64,000 bases of DNA from Seriola aureovittata. Taxonomy: Eukaryota > Chordata > Actinopteri > Carangiformes > Carangidae. The position numbers and the translations under genes were made by a program. The notes under the pieces are model-generated. The model searched no databases and was not told where the DNA came from. It saw only the letters and a list, made by a program, of their open reading frames with translations. Within the stretch, counting starts at the first letter, position 1. Each line of letters opens with the position of its first letter. Below, in pieces: positions 44,101 to 57,499 of this stretch. The stretch lies in NCBI RefSeq assembly GCF_021018895.1, contig NC_079384.1, forward strand, positions 10,587,140-10,651,139. Reading direction: 5' to 3'.

Positions 44101-45480
44101 ACAGGACTGTGTTAAAGTTTGACCTTTTCAGTACAAAAAAACATCCAAAAAAAACAATAATTCAGTGTTCACCACAGCGTTTTATTCTTAGTATTTTTCA
44201 AATCATGAAACAATTTTCTTTGCTGTAGCCCAGATTAATCATTCGCATGAAGATTTCATTGAATCAGAAATGGGCAACAGGAAAAGAGTCGAATAAATCG
44301 AATAAAACTAAGAAGCAGACAAAACCTTCACACAGAGCCTCTATAGTTTGATCCAAAAACCTAGAAATAAATTGAAGATGTATGATTTTATATTCCCTCA
44401 TCTTTCTGTGCAAATTATCTCAAAGTACTGCTAATGTATTATCAAAGATAAGGGGTGCTGAATATCTGAACATACAGACTACAGTGTGTTTATAATGGGT
44501 GGGGAAGCTGAGCTGAGCTGATGTTCTGATGCAGTGATAACATTATGCTCATTATCTCCTTCCTCTTTATCAGCAGAATGTAAATCTAGACATTTATCTT
44601 AGTTTTTCCAGCCTTTTGTAGTTCAGATACTTGACACGGTCTTGTGAAATTAGAAGATGCCCTTTGTTTAACCCTAAGCTGTCTGGAGTGAATGGCAGTC
44701 CTATACTTGTAGCTGCTGCTGACTCGAAAGAAATGCCGTCATGTATTTTTAGATGGAACTTTCCAGCACAAGCCAAAGTGACAACATATGTTTAAACTAC
44801 AGCATGTGGCTCTTCTGCAGGGCAACAGATGTTAAATCTTCAATCATCTCAGTTATTAGTGGATCTGTTAATATTGTTATCAGACTAAAATGTACTTTGA
44901 ATATAAAATCACTAAACAATTTACAGCACTGTACCTTATGACATAGTTACATCAGTGGTACTGAACTGCTGTGGTGGAGAAGCCAGTGGGAAACAACATT
45001 AAGAAAGGTGGAAGCATCTCCTTCGAATCCCAGGTGAAAGAGAATTAATACTTAAGTTTTTTTTTCACACATACTAAATTTGTAACTTTTGGAACAACTG
45101 TTAAGTTTGCTACTAACATGCATACAATTGAATGGTGATTTCACCATATTTGAATTTACTCAATTGTGTTAAAAAAAAAAACAATTACAAAATTCATTTT
45201 AAAATAACCATTTCAGTTGTATTTGAGATATTAGGTACACTTGTAAACTTGAACACAATCCAATACAACAGCTCAGACATAATATTTTACAAAGAAAACA
45301 TTTTGAGTTGCTACTCACTGTTTTCTTCCATTTTACCTGCATTTAAATTCTGTAAAAAAAGTAAAAAAAAAAAAAAAACCCAAAAAACGATTTTCCATAC
45401 ATATAACTGAATTACACTTTTATTTTCTCTTTTTGTAAATTACTTCCAAAGTGAATGTTATTCTGTGGTGCTTTTAATTA
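41161..45480. other. vat1-phospho1 intergenic DNA, no gene seen
   Basis: A/T-rich sequence with short A/T runs. Nothing coding is supported on either strand and I did not recognise any repeat family here. Confidence 0.7.
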
Positions 45481-45660
45481 GAAAGGGGAAGGCGGATGTA
45501 CTATGTTTGCTCGGGTCAACTTGACGCAGCGGCTTTAAATGGGAATACCCTCTGTGCTGCTGAGGGAGTCTCCTTTAAAAAATCTTTATGCTGACTGGGA
45601 TGCGGTCGCCGGAGCCGGGCACCTAGCCTACCATCCCCGCTCTTATGCTCGCCACCGGTA
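45480..45660 (+). promoter_or_regulatory. phospho1: Candidate phospho1 promoter / first non-coding exon
   Basis: An isolated GC-richer strip in A/T-rich DNA. It has a TATA-like ctttaaatg near 45533, ggtcgccggagccgggcacc near 45604, and a donor-like CCACCG-gtagg with the exon end at 45657. Joining to the acceptor cttttctcag before 47911 would place it as a 5' untranslated exon. The ATG in it (45645) is out of frame with phospho1, so it would act only as an upstream start. This is inference from composition and splice words. Confidence 0.3.
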
Positions 45661-46042
45661 GGCCTCTTTTTCTGTCTTAACCCTCAAACGGGTTTCTCTC
45701 CGCTTCTTTTGCTCTGTGTATGATTTTACTGTTTGAATGTGCCTTTTAATCTTTGCCGCTAGGACGTGCAGTAGCCTCTACCCGGTCAGCCTAACGACTC
45801 CTGACACAGCCGCGCTAATGACTTTCAGTGGTAACCTCTCGTACAGGAATAGCGCTCCTGGGTTAAAATTAGATAGCTTAGTGTGTAAATATGTCCTATT
45901 AATAATGTAGTTACTGTTGGAGACCAGGCGCACGCTCACTTGGCACAATGCGTCCGTTCAACCAAACTGCAGGTTACAGGACATTTAGATCCCTGAGCAC
46001 CAAACCAGCTGGTCTCACTGTCAATGAGCTGACATTGTCAGT

Positions 46043-46062
46043 AAAAAAAAAAAAAAAAAAAA
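46043..46062. repeat. Poly(A) run, 20 bp
   Basis: Pure A tract in the candidate first intron of phospho1. Confidence 0.95.
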
Positions 46063-47461
46063 GGTATGTAGGCTATGCATTTCCTCATGTCCATACAGGC
46101 CAAGCTTCCCTGCAAACCCAAAAGGTTGCATATAAATACCTATATTTATGTGTAATTTATACAAAACATATTTTTATGTGTGTGTTTTTACATACAAGGT
46201 AATATATACAATTATTTTTAAGGCTGTTTGTTTGATGATTATGTGGTATGTTCTTTGGGCCCAAACTCATTCTGGTCAATGTTATCATTTGGCAGCACTT
46301 TCCACTTTCTATGAGGCAATAGGGTCAGAGGCATAATCCTAGTGCCTTCTGCTACAGCGATGTGTGGATGTAGACAGTTTGCATTAATAGATTGTGCAAG
46401 CTGCTCGTCGAACAGGCTGATCTAGCAACATTATCTGAACCTTGTCAGGGCAGGTCCCTTCTCAGACCTTTGACGTACTATAAGTAAAGTAGAGACATAT
46501 TGTGAAACAAAATCACTTACAAGAAAAAGTGCATATCATCAAGAGTATCAATAGCAGGGTACTCATGCAGAATATTATTGTGCCAGTGTTTTATTATTAC
46601 TATTTGAGGTCACTGATAAATTAATACAATAATAATGTTGTATCTCTTCGAGGTTGAGGTAATTTGAACTACTTTATATTCTGTTAGTGTATTCTACAAG
46701 AATGTGTCATCTGATAACATGATCATGTGTTTTGTATGTGTATGTCTAGTAACTGCAGAAACAGTGAAGTTGAGAAAAAAAAGGCTTTGAAGTAAGGAGG
46801 ACAAACTGGGGACAGATATATAAAGTGTAAAACATAATTATTGATCATTGTCCAAAACCTAACATCAAAGGCTAAAAACATTTACAGAAAGTGCACTGGA
46901 TGCTTCGACAATCTAAAGGGTGCAGCGAAAATGTATTCTCTACAATATCTTCAACCACTTTCTTCTAATGAGTTAGCTTCGTTAAATAATATTTAATTAG
47001 GCTAAATTCATATAAATATGGTATTTAAAGCTACCCTGATAAGCTAGGCTAATCAAATATTCTTTCCATAACTCGCTTTTGACCAAATTTGTATTCACTG
47101 TGTTTTGGCTTTGTAGTAGGAGTAAAAAAGTGCAATTACTCTTGTTTATTGGAGTAGAAATATAAAGTAGCATAAAATACAAATTCCCCAAACGTAGTAA
47201 TTGAAACTGTCCTGTAGTGTACAGATAGATTCGCTTTTTACATCCCACCATTGCTGACTTGACATTGCCCCTCATGTTTGTTCCACTTATGGTAAAAGTA
47301 TGCTGTGACATAACAGCTCCCGCTTCACTCAAGTTACAACACGTGTCCAACAGTGGAAGCCCTGTGCTACAAATATATTGGCGATGTTAATATGGAACTG
47401 GGATTGGTCCGTTATCTGGCTGAGACATGCTGAATATATAAACAAATGTCTGAGTGAGTCT

Positions 47462-47480
47462 CCCCCCCCCCCCCCCCCCC
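47462..47480. repeat. Poly(C) run, 19 bp
   Basis: Nineteen consecutive C. Long C/G mononucleotide runs are rare in vertebrate DNA. The opposite strand is a single G19 tract. Confidence 0.95.
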
Positions 47481-47945
47481 AAACCTAAAGGAATGAACAA
47501 ATGTCTCTGTGGAAAAGTGCTATCAGGATAGGAAGTGTATGACTGTGTGTTGCATATCAGCACAGTCATTTAAACATGTTGGGCATCCTGTTTATGTGTT
47601 GCTTTTGTTTAATTTAAACTTTGCTCTCTTCCTTTCCTCTTGTAAATGTTGTAAATGTCTTGTGTCTTGTAAATGTTTACCCAGTAGCTTACAGCATAAT
47701 AAAGAGTATTTAAACATTTTGATGTTTCCTTAACCCATGCATGTTTCAGTGCGCTTTCATTCCCTGTACACAGCGATGTGATGTTTTGGCATCCTGCCGT
47801 TAACATTTTATTTTTAGAGTGGGTTGCAATAACACACTACTGTTCTGTACAGTATCAGTTGTCTTTGAAAAAAAACAACTTTATGATTGTGTTTCATCCC
47901 TTTTCTCAGAGAGGGACCACTCACTATTTTCTCCAGACACCAAAG

Positions 47946-48722
47946 ATGACAGCTCCATCAAACTTAACTCATGCGGTGCCACGGGAACAGCGCTTCCTGG
48001 TGTTGTTCGACTTTGATGAGACCATCATCAATGAGAGCAGTGATGATGCTGTGGTGCGTGCTCTTCCCGGCCAGCGGCTCCCTGACTGGCTGAAAAACAG
48101 CTACAGGGAGGGGCATTACAACGAGCAGATGCAGAAGGTGTTGGCCTACATGGCGGAGGAGGGTGTGTCTAAGGACTCCATCCACTCATCAATAGAGAGG
48201 ATCCCACCAACGCCTGGCCTCCTGAACCTCCTCCAGTATCTGCAGAGCCACCAGGATGATTTTGAGTTAGTGGTGGTCTCAGACGCCAACATGTACTTCA
48301 TTGAGACGTGGCTGAAGCGTGCTGGGGTGCATCACCTTTTTCGGAAGATTTTTACAAACCCGGCCAGTTTTGATGCAACTGGTCGGCTCGTGCTGCTCCC
48401 TTTCCACTCCCACTCGTGCTCCCGATGTCCTGACAACATGTGCAAGCAGGTGATCCTTCGGGAGTATCTGGCGGCTCGGCAAAAGGAGCGTGGTGGTGCC
48501 ACCTTCCAGAGGGTGTTCTATATTGGAGATGGGGCCAATGACATCTGTCCCTCTCTGGCTCTGGGGCCCAGAGACACGGCCTTCCCCAGGAGGGACTTCC
48601 CCATGCACAGGCTGCTGCAGGGGATGCAGCAGTCCCAGGAAGCCATGTTCAAGGCAAATGTAGTTCCTTGGGCCAGCGGTGAGGACATTGTGCACAACCT
48701 GAAGAAAATAATGGAGAGATGA
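47946..48722 (+). CDS. phospho1: phospho1, phosphoethanolamine/phosphocholine phosphatase
   Basis: HAD-superfamily Mg-dependent phosphatase. By family knowledge it releases phosphate from phosphoethanolamine and phosphocholine inside matrix vesicles to start bone and cartilage mineralisation. From the chosen ATG it is 258 residues, close to mammalian PHOSPHO1 (267). HAD motif I is FDFDETI, with nucleophile D22 and acid/base D24. Motif II is VVVSDAN. A Cys-rich stretch FHSHSCSRCPDNMCK and motif III/IV GDGANDICP follow, then AFPRRDFPMHRLLQ. The frame is open 56 codons further up (to 47778), but that part (MMFWHPAVN...) looks like intron. An acceptor-like cttttctcag ends at 47910, so translation from 47946 is preferred. 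All coding sequence is in one exon. Confidence 0.95.
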   Translation: MTAPSNLTHAVPREQRFLVLFDFDETIINESSDDAVVRALPGQRLPDWLKNSYREGHYNEQMQKVLAYMAEEGVSKDSIHSSIERIPPTPGLLNLLQYLQSHQDDFELVVVSDANMYFIETWLKRAGVHHLFRKIFTNPASFDATGRLVLLPFHSHSCSRCPDNMCKQVILREYLAARQKERGGATFQRVFYIGDGANDICPSLALGPRDTAFPRRDFPMHRLLQGMQQSQEAMFKANVVPWASGEDIVHNLKKIMER

Positions 48723-48726
48723 GATG

Positions 48727-48781
48727 GGTGTGTTTGTGTGTGTGTGTGCGCGTGTGTGTGTGTGTGTGTGTATGTGTGTGT
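48727..48781. repeat. (GT)n microsatellite
   Basis: About 55 bp of GT dinucleotides with one GC and one AT interruption, starting five bases after the phospho1 stop codon. Confidence 0.95.
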
Positions 48782-48934
48782 GAAAGAGAGCGTGAAAGAA
48801 GGGGGAAAATATAACAAAGGTGCACCAACCCTAGTACTGGTGACCAGCAGGTATGCATGATTTTACATTAGCCACACTTGTTACAACTTATAAAGATGTA
48901 GCCAAACGGTGTGCATCTATTTGAATTGAATGTT

Positions 48935-49315
48935 TCAAAGGAATAGTTTGACGTTTTGGGAGATAAGCTTATTCGCTTTCTTGCTGAGAGTTGGATGTGA
49001 TGATCAGGGTAAAATATGTAGCTGGAGCCAGCAGCTGGTTAGCTTAGCTTAAGACACACACACTGGAAACAGGAGGAAAAATTTAGCTTAACCATTCTAC
49101 AAGTAACAAAATCCACCTGCTAGCACCTGTAAAACTCTTTTTGACAGTGAAACCTGAATCTCAGCCAGACTCCAGGAAGTTACTCATTCCGGTCAAGAAA
49201 TTTTATGCTAAGCTAACCAGCAGCATATTTTGAAAGAGAGTGGTATTTTTCATGTAATTCTCAGCAAGGACGAGATTGAGCATTTTTCCCAAAACGTATT
49301 TGTCTAAGTGTAGAG
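48935..49315 (+). repeat. Dispersed teleost repeat, family C (fullest copy)
   Basis: Starts aaaggaatagtttgacgttt and ends tttcccaaaacgtatttgtc. The words gttttggga near the left end and tcccaaaac near the right end form inverted ends. Internal blocks are gcttattcgctttcttgctg, ggttagcttagcttaag, cacactggaaacaggagg and ttatgctaagctaacc. There is no coding frame, so it is probably a non-autonomous DNA transposon. Confidence 0.7.
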
Positions 49316-49733
49316 AACTACTTAATTATTGGGTATTAAGTGTGTATACAATGTTAGGCAGTAGTAGGTGCAGTATGCAGGACAGGACTCCCAATGGAAT
49401 GCAAATAGATAAGCTCAGTAGTTAAGATTATCAGGATCAATAATGGAGATATGCAGTATTTAATGATGCACTAAGTTTTGATTCTAAAGTCTGATCAAGA
49501 TACTAAAGGTCTTCTTAACCAAAATTGTGTCTAGTTTGCTCTGGAGTGGAACTAAATCCAATGCAGTCAGCTCATTTAACACACCAATCCCCTTCAATGT
49601 GAATGTAATTTGCTTTACATTTCAACATCTCACTGCAGCTGACATTTTTGAGCAATGTTAGCTGTGAAATTTTGGGTCACATGTGCTGTTATAGAGTGCA
49701 GAGATTTTACTGACCAAGAACAACAACTTAAAC

Positions 49734-49855
49734 CTATTCCATCTCTGGAGGGTCTCTGTGTTGAATGGCTTCTTCTTCTAGTTCAAAGCACGTTAACACT
49801 TCATCCAAGGCCTCGACAATGGACGCATAACTAGGATCAGGTGTTATAGCACTAT
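49734..49855 (-). pseudogene. Possible terminal exon of an unknown minus-strand gene or gene remnant
   Basis: On the minus strand an acceptor-like ttttgttccag is followed by about 40 codons ending in TAG, with acidic, protein-like sequence (TPDPSYASIVEALDEVLTCF, then ELEEEAIQHRDPPEME). I do not recognise the protein. No companion exon was found at higher coordinates, and the open frame upstream of the acceptor looks random. It could be a chance frame, a relic, or the last exon of a gene whose other exons I missed. Confidence 0.22.
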
Positions 49856-51536
49856 CTGGAACAAAAGACCACACATGTTGTGTCGGGCAAGGACAAGAAC
49901 GGTGTAGAGCAGGGATAAGGTGACAGAGAGGCAGGCACACTACCTGTGCACTATTGAACCACTCATTACTGATACCTAATCTAGGGCTTGATTATACAGA
50001 CGTAATCTACACCAGCATGTGATCCAAAGGGAACGCTGTAGCCATATGCCTGCACTTTGGCCCCACTATTATACACTGTGTCTCTGAAACAATGAAATAA
50101 ACTGTAATGAAATGCACCAATTGAAGATTTTAAATTCTGTTTGTGTAGTCATTAGTTAGCACTCACTTAATCCTCTTATAATGAATATTCGTATTGAATA
50201 TTGGTATTGATAAAAGGCTGAATACGTTGGGGAAGATTTATGTTCTCTAAGAAGTCCAACATCTTCTTTATGTTTGAAGGTATTCCCAGTTCAAGTACAG
50301 TGGTGTGAGAGAATGGTGTTGGCATCAGCCTCTCTGGTATATATTTGCAGAATTAACTCAACATGTAACCTCATTTTGCCTCACTAAATTCATGACAGGG
50401 ACTGGGAAATGTATTTAAGAATATATAGAAGAGCAGTTGTATTCACTGAATCTGTTTTTAGCATTTTATTATTATGTTCAAATTCAGGGACTGGGGGAAT
50501 ATTGTGTTGCAGGGTCCTATTGTCATTTTTCCATCATGTTTACAATAAGCGGTCTAAATTCCTACATGTGTACTGTACATCTGTTGATTTTTGCAGCCTA
50601 TCTAGGGTTTGCTGATATTGTGACTTCAGGCCAGAGGTAGTACAAAATATTTGAGTGTATATTTGTATCCATTTTGTATTTTAAATATCTCTAACAATAT
50701 AGATTCATGTACATCTTCGTCAAGCCGTTACAGTTACCAGTAAGAAGGTGTGGGTGCTGATGAAAAGCGTTTGCTAATTAATGAAATACTTCTAGCCTTG
50801 AAAAACAACATAATGCTGTGTAAGTGCTGGAGATTTACTTTAACCAGTGTTTTAATTTCTCAGGGAGTAGAGAAGAAAGTGTTAACAAGCTAACCTAACA
50901 GTAATAATCTATATTTATGGAAATGTGTTTATGTGCACTTTCAGATTTGCTGCTCTAAGAACAAAGTGTTCATTTGTGATTAAAAATTAATGCAGCTGAA
51001 GTTTGACCCTGAAATTCTTTGAGATCTAAATCTAATCCATTCATGCTTTGTGAGTAGGAGACTAAAGTTCTGTGAGCTTTACTCCTTCTGATGTTAGAAT
51101 CATTAAAAGTGTAACACAGGTACTTCAGTTTACTTTAACTGTCTGTGTACCAGTAAGACTTCCACTGAGTTTTGTGCAATAATTAAGCGCTATACTTGAT
51201 ATCATGACAAATAGATTTTATCTTAAACAGGAAGAAAAACTTGACATTTGACATTTTCTGGGATGTGAAATGACCCCACATCCTTAAACGATATTGTTCT
51301 TAATATGATTTTAAAGACAACGACACAACAACCAAATATGCTGCCTTTTTTGTGGTTTGCTGTATCTTTGCAGAATGTACTTCTAATCACAACTTCAAGT
51401 ATGTGTGTAATGCATCATTGTACCAGGAATATAAAGCCATTATCTGATTCATCTGTTTTCTGTTGTGTGCTTCATAACTGTGATGATAAACTATTATCTC
51501 ACAGTTATATCCCTGAACGGTCAATTAGGCTCATGA

Positions 51537-51593
51537 TTATCATCATCATCATCATCATCATATAGCCTATATATGATGATATATAGGCTATAT
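51537..51593. repeat. (ATC)n run joined to a perfect 15-bp inverted repeat
   Basis: After eight or so ATC units, 51560-51574 (atatagcctatatat) is exactly complementary to 51579-51593, with loop GATG at 51575-51578. A transcript of either strand would fold into a 15-bp stem with a 4-nt loop. Confidence 0.95.
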
Positions 51594-51604
51594 AGTTCAA
51601 ACGG

Positions 51605-51735
51605 AGCAGCAAATATTCAAAAATGAGAAACTTTATCTGGGGATATTGAGGGATATTTGCTTAAAAAAATACTTTTAATGACGATAAATCATTTTTCTGT
51701 TGATTGACTAATCAATTAATCAACACATTTTTTTC
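51605..51735 (+). repeat. Dispersed teleost repeat, family E (3' part)
   Basis: Contains ggagcagcaaatattcaaaa, tatttgcttaaaaaaatact and gttgattgactaatcaatta. These words belong to the same family as 14935-15180. Confidence 0.45.
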
Positions 51736-53574
51736 ATCTTTAATATGCATTTTGAATACAGTATTTTCATATGAAATAGAATGATTTTATGATTGATTGA
51801 TATATATATATATATATACATTTGTGAATATTTCCCACTATTTGGACTGGACATTTTTCAAAATTTTTTCACCATGTTTCACCATTTTGTGAAATTTCAA
51901 AGACTAAATGACTGAATCAAACAGATCATGTGATATTAAAAGAGACAATTCAGGTACTGAAAGGACCTCAGGTTGACATTGTTTTGGTAAAAGGAAAGAG
52001 TGAACTATAGCCTACTGTAAATTAGGCCAATGAAACACAATAATAAAAATATGCTGTGGGAAAGGGTCAATGTATTCTTGAAAATAGTGTGGGATATGTC
52101 AGTTGAGATGGAGTGTTAAGGAGGATGACAACATTAAAAAGCAAAATTAGCATTTTAAGAGACCAATAACGTCTCAGTAGAAAGGAGCCAATTTGGGTCA
52201 AGATATTTTGAGAGGAAATAAATTGCGTGATGCTGGTATGTATTTGCTGATGTCACTGTTTTAAGTTTAGGGTGAGACAATGTCAAGACAGTGTCAAAAA
52301 AATTAAAAACAGGATGGGGGAGTGATTTAGGGGAAGGGACAGTGAGCATGTAATCCTTTGTCTCAAAGTAGGTGACATGTTGATTTAGCAGCAGAAGCAG
52401 AAGCAGTGGAGGGAGGGCGGAGGTGACCCGGAGTGAGAGGAGTCATCCAAGCCACTTTCTCAACTCGCAGGACTTCAGACAGCCAAACTACAGAGTAAAG
52501 ACAGAAGCAGGATTAGAGGAGAATGGATGAGGGTGCAGACAGAAGTGTGGGGGTGGCAGGGTCAGTGGAAAGACAGTCAGCAAGTATAGAGGGAGGAGAG
52601 GAAAGATGGACAGCAGCACTGAGATGTGATGATTTGAGAAGACATAAGAGATGAGATGAATAAATGTGTCACCACAGACGCCAGGGCAGTCACTCAAAGT
52701 GGATGCAGACTGCTGGGTGTAGATAGGGAGTAGATATGGATGGTATGACTAGATAACCGAAATGCCAAGGGACGATAACAGTTCACAATGCAATAGTGGC
52801 TTTCTCCTCTGACCTGGATAAGTATTTTCACAAGCATTTTAAGGCTAAAGTCACATTAATTAGTTCCACCTGTAAATACAGAAGAAGACGCAGACTTGTG
52901 AGTTATGGTCTAAGATCAGTGTCCTTTTATTCAGTGAGGCTCTGCTGAAATTTGTCATTTGAATATATCCACCCCTGTCACGACCAGAGTATGGATTTCC
53001 AGTGGAGTCAAACACATGCATCTTTGCTGTTTTTTTAAGGCTGCATTGAACAGGTATGGCTACTGTAGTAGTGTATCTTTTACCAGACTATTTCCTGTGT
53101 TGTTTTACACATACAGTGTGTCAACCACCATCATAGCAAGAGAAAACTGAGGGATACAAACATTAGCTTCCTGTGATTGTGATATGAACACGTACTGTCT
53201 GTCAAGCTCAAGAAAGAATTTAGTGAAAAACCACTTGCCTAAAGGCTGTGAAATTCAGTTTTGCGAATTAACCTTTTGAGTTTGAAAATCTGAGCTTAAG
53301 TCGCACAGTTTGCAGTTCGCAGTGGTTCCCAGCGAAAACCTGACTATGATTAAAGGTCCCCTCCAGACATGTCCTGACATGACATATAAAGATACTCTGC
53401 TTTGAATAATAATTTGTCTGTCATAGATTTCTACACTTTATTTTTCAAACAGCCTTCTAGTGTCAAACTCTGCTCATACATCATTCTGCACCGTGAAGGT
53501 CGAACATAAGAGAGAAGTAACAATAAGCTTAACCCTTTAAAAGATTGAGGAAGAAAAACTCCGGTGTCACTCAG

Positions 53575-53990
53575 GGGCCAGAGTCCGTCCATATCTCAGT
53601 AATGGTTTAAGGGAACTTCAAATTTGGCACAAACATTAATCTGGAATTGAGGATGAACTGATAAGAAGTTGGTGGTCAAAGGTCAAAGGTCAAAGGTCAA
53701 GTTCACGGTTACCTCACAAAACAGGTTTTTGGCCACAACTCACAAATTCATTCACTAATTATGACACAATTTAAATCAAATGTCTATGAGGATAAAATGA
53801 AGTAATGACATTTTATATCCAAACGGTCTAAGATCAACTTCACTGTGACATCATAATGTTCTGCAAAAACACTTCTGGCCATTATTCAGTGCTGTGATTC
53901 GGGGTGGGAGGTTGTGAAAGTATTTTCTGCAACTTGGCTGATTGGTGGAGGCATACAACCGTCAGGAGGTAATTCTAGTTTTCTTGTGAA
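53575..53990 (+). repeat. Dispersed teleost repeat, family G
   Basis: Contains tccatatctcagtaatggtt, cttcaaatttggcacaaaca, aaggtcaagttcacggttac, tttttggccacaactcaca, cttcactgtgacatcataat and gttctgcaaaaacacttctg. I recognise this from memory as a common percomorph repeat. It carries a (GGTCAAA)n array at 53674-53700. No coding frame is present. Confidence 0.6.
53674..53700 (+). repeat. GGTCAAA heptamer array (DR1-like)
   Basis: Nearly four GGTCAAA units in tandem give three AGGTCA half-sites spaced by one base, the DR1 arrangement bound by RXR heterodimers, HNF4 and COUP-TF. Binding is not shown; the array is part of repeat family G. Confidence 0.85.
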
Positions 53991-57341
<3,351 letters not shown>

Positions 57342-57499
57342 TACAAACCCCTCCTTGCCCTGCACCAGCCAGTTTGTCTTCCTCTGCTCACACCATCAAG
57401 CTCTCTCTCCCTCTCCAGTCCAGTCTCAAGGATTAAAACTAAATATAACACTTTAATTAAGAAGAGCTTCACTCACCTGAAACTTCGGGGATATTAAAA

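Larger units (their letters stand above)
48723..50110 (+). other. phospho1: phospho1 3' region (candidate 3' UTR)
   Basis: Contains a GT microsatellite just after the stop and a family C repeat. The first clear AATAAA I noted is at 50096-50101. If the UTR extends that far, it carries the whole repeat and overlaps the possible minus-strand exon at 49734-49855. Confidence 0.3.
50110..53570. other. phospho1-gjc1 intergenic DNA, part 1
   Basis: No supported gene. It holds an ATC trinucleotide run with an adjoining perfect hairpin (51537-51593), a family E fragment (51605-51735), an AT run near 51800 and a purine-rich strip at about 52380-52640. Confidence 0.7.

Noticed and set aside
47778..47945. 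Upstream in-frame start for phospho1 adding 56 residues
   Set aside because: The added residues are hydrophobic and random-looking, the stretch contains acceptor-like pyrimidine-AG sites, and the family N-terminus is short.
48279..48695. 138-codon minus-strand frame
   Set aside because: Antisense shadow of the phospho1 coding exon.
52380..52640. Purine-rich strip considered as a possible exon or promoter
   Set aside because: No open frame with family similarity, no convincing splice pair and no CpG enrichment; it looks like degenerate GA-rich sequence.
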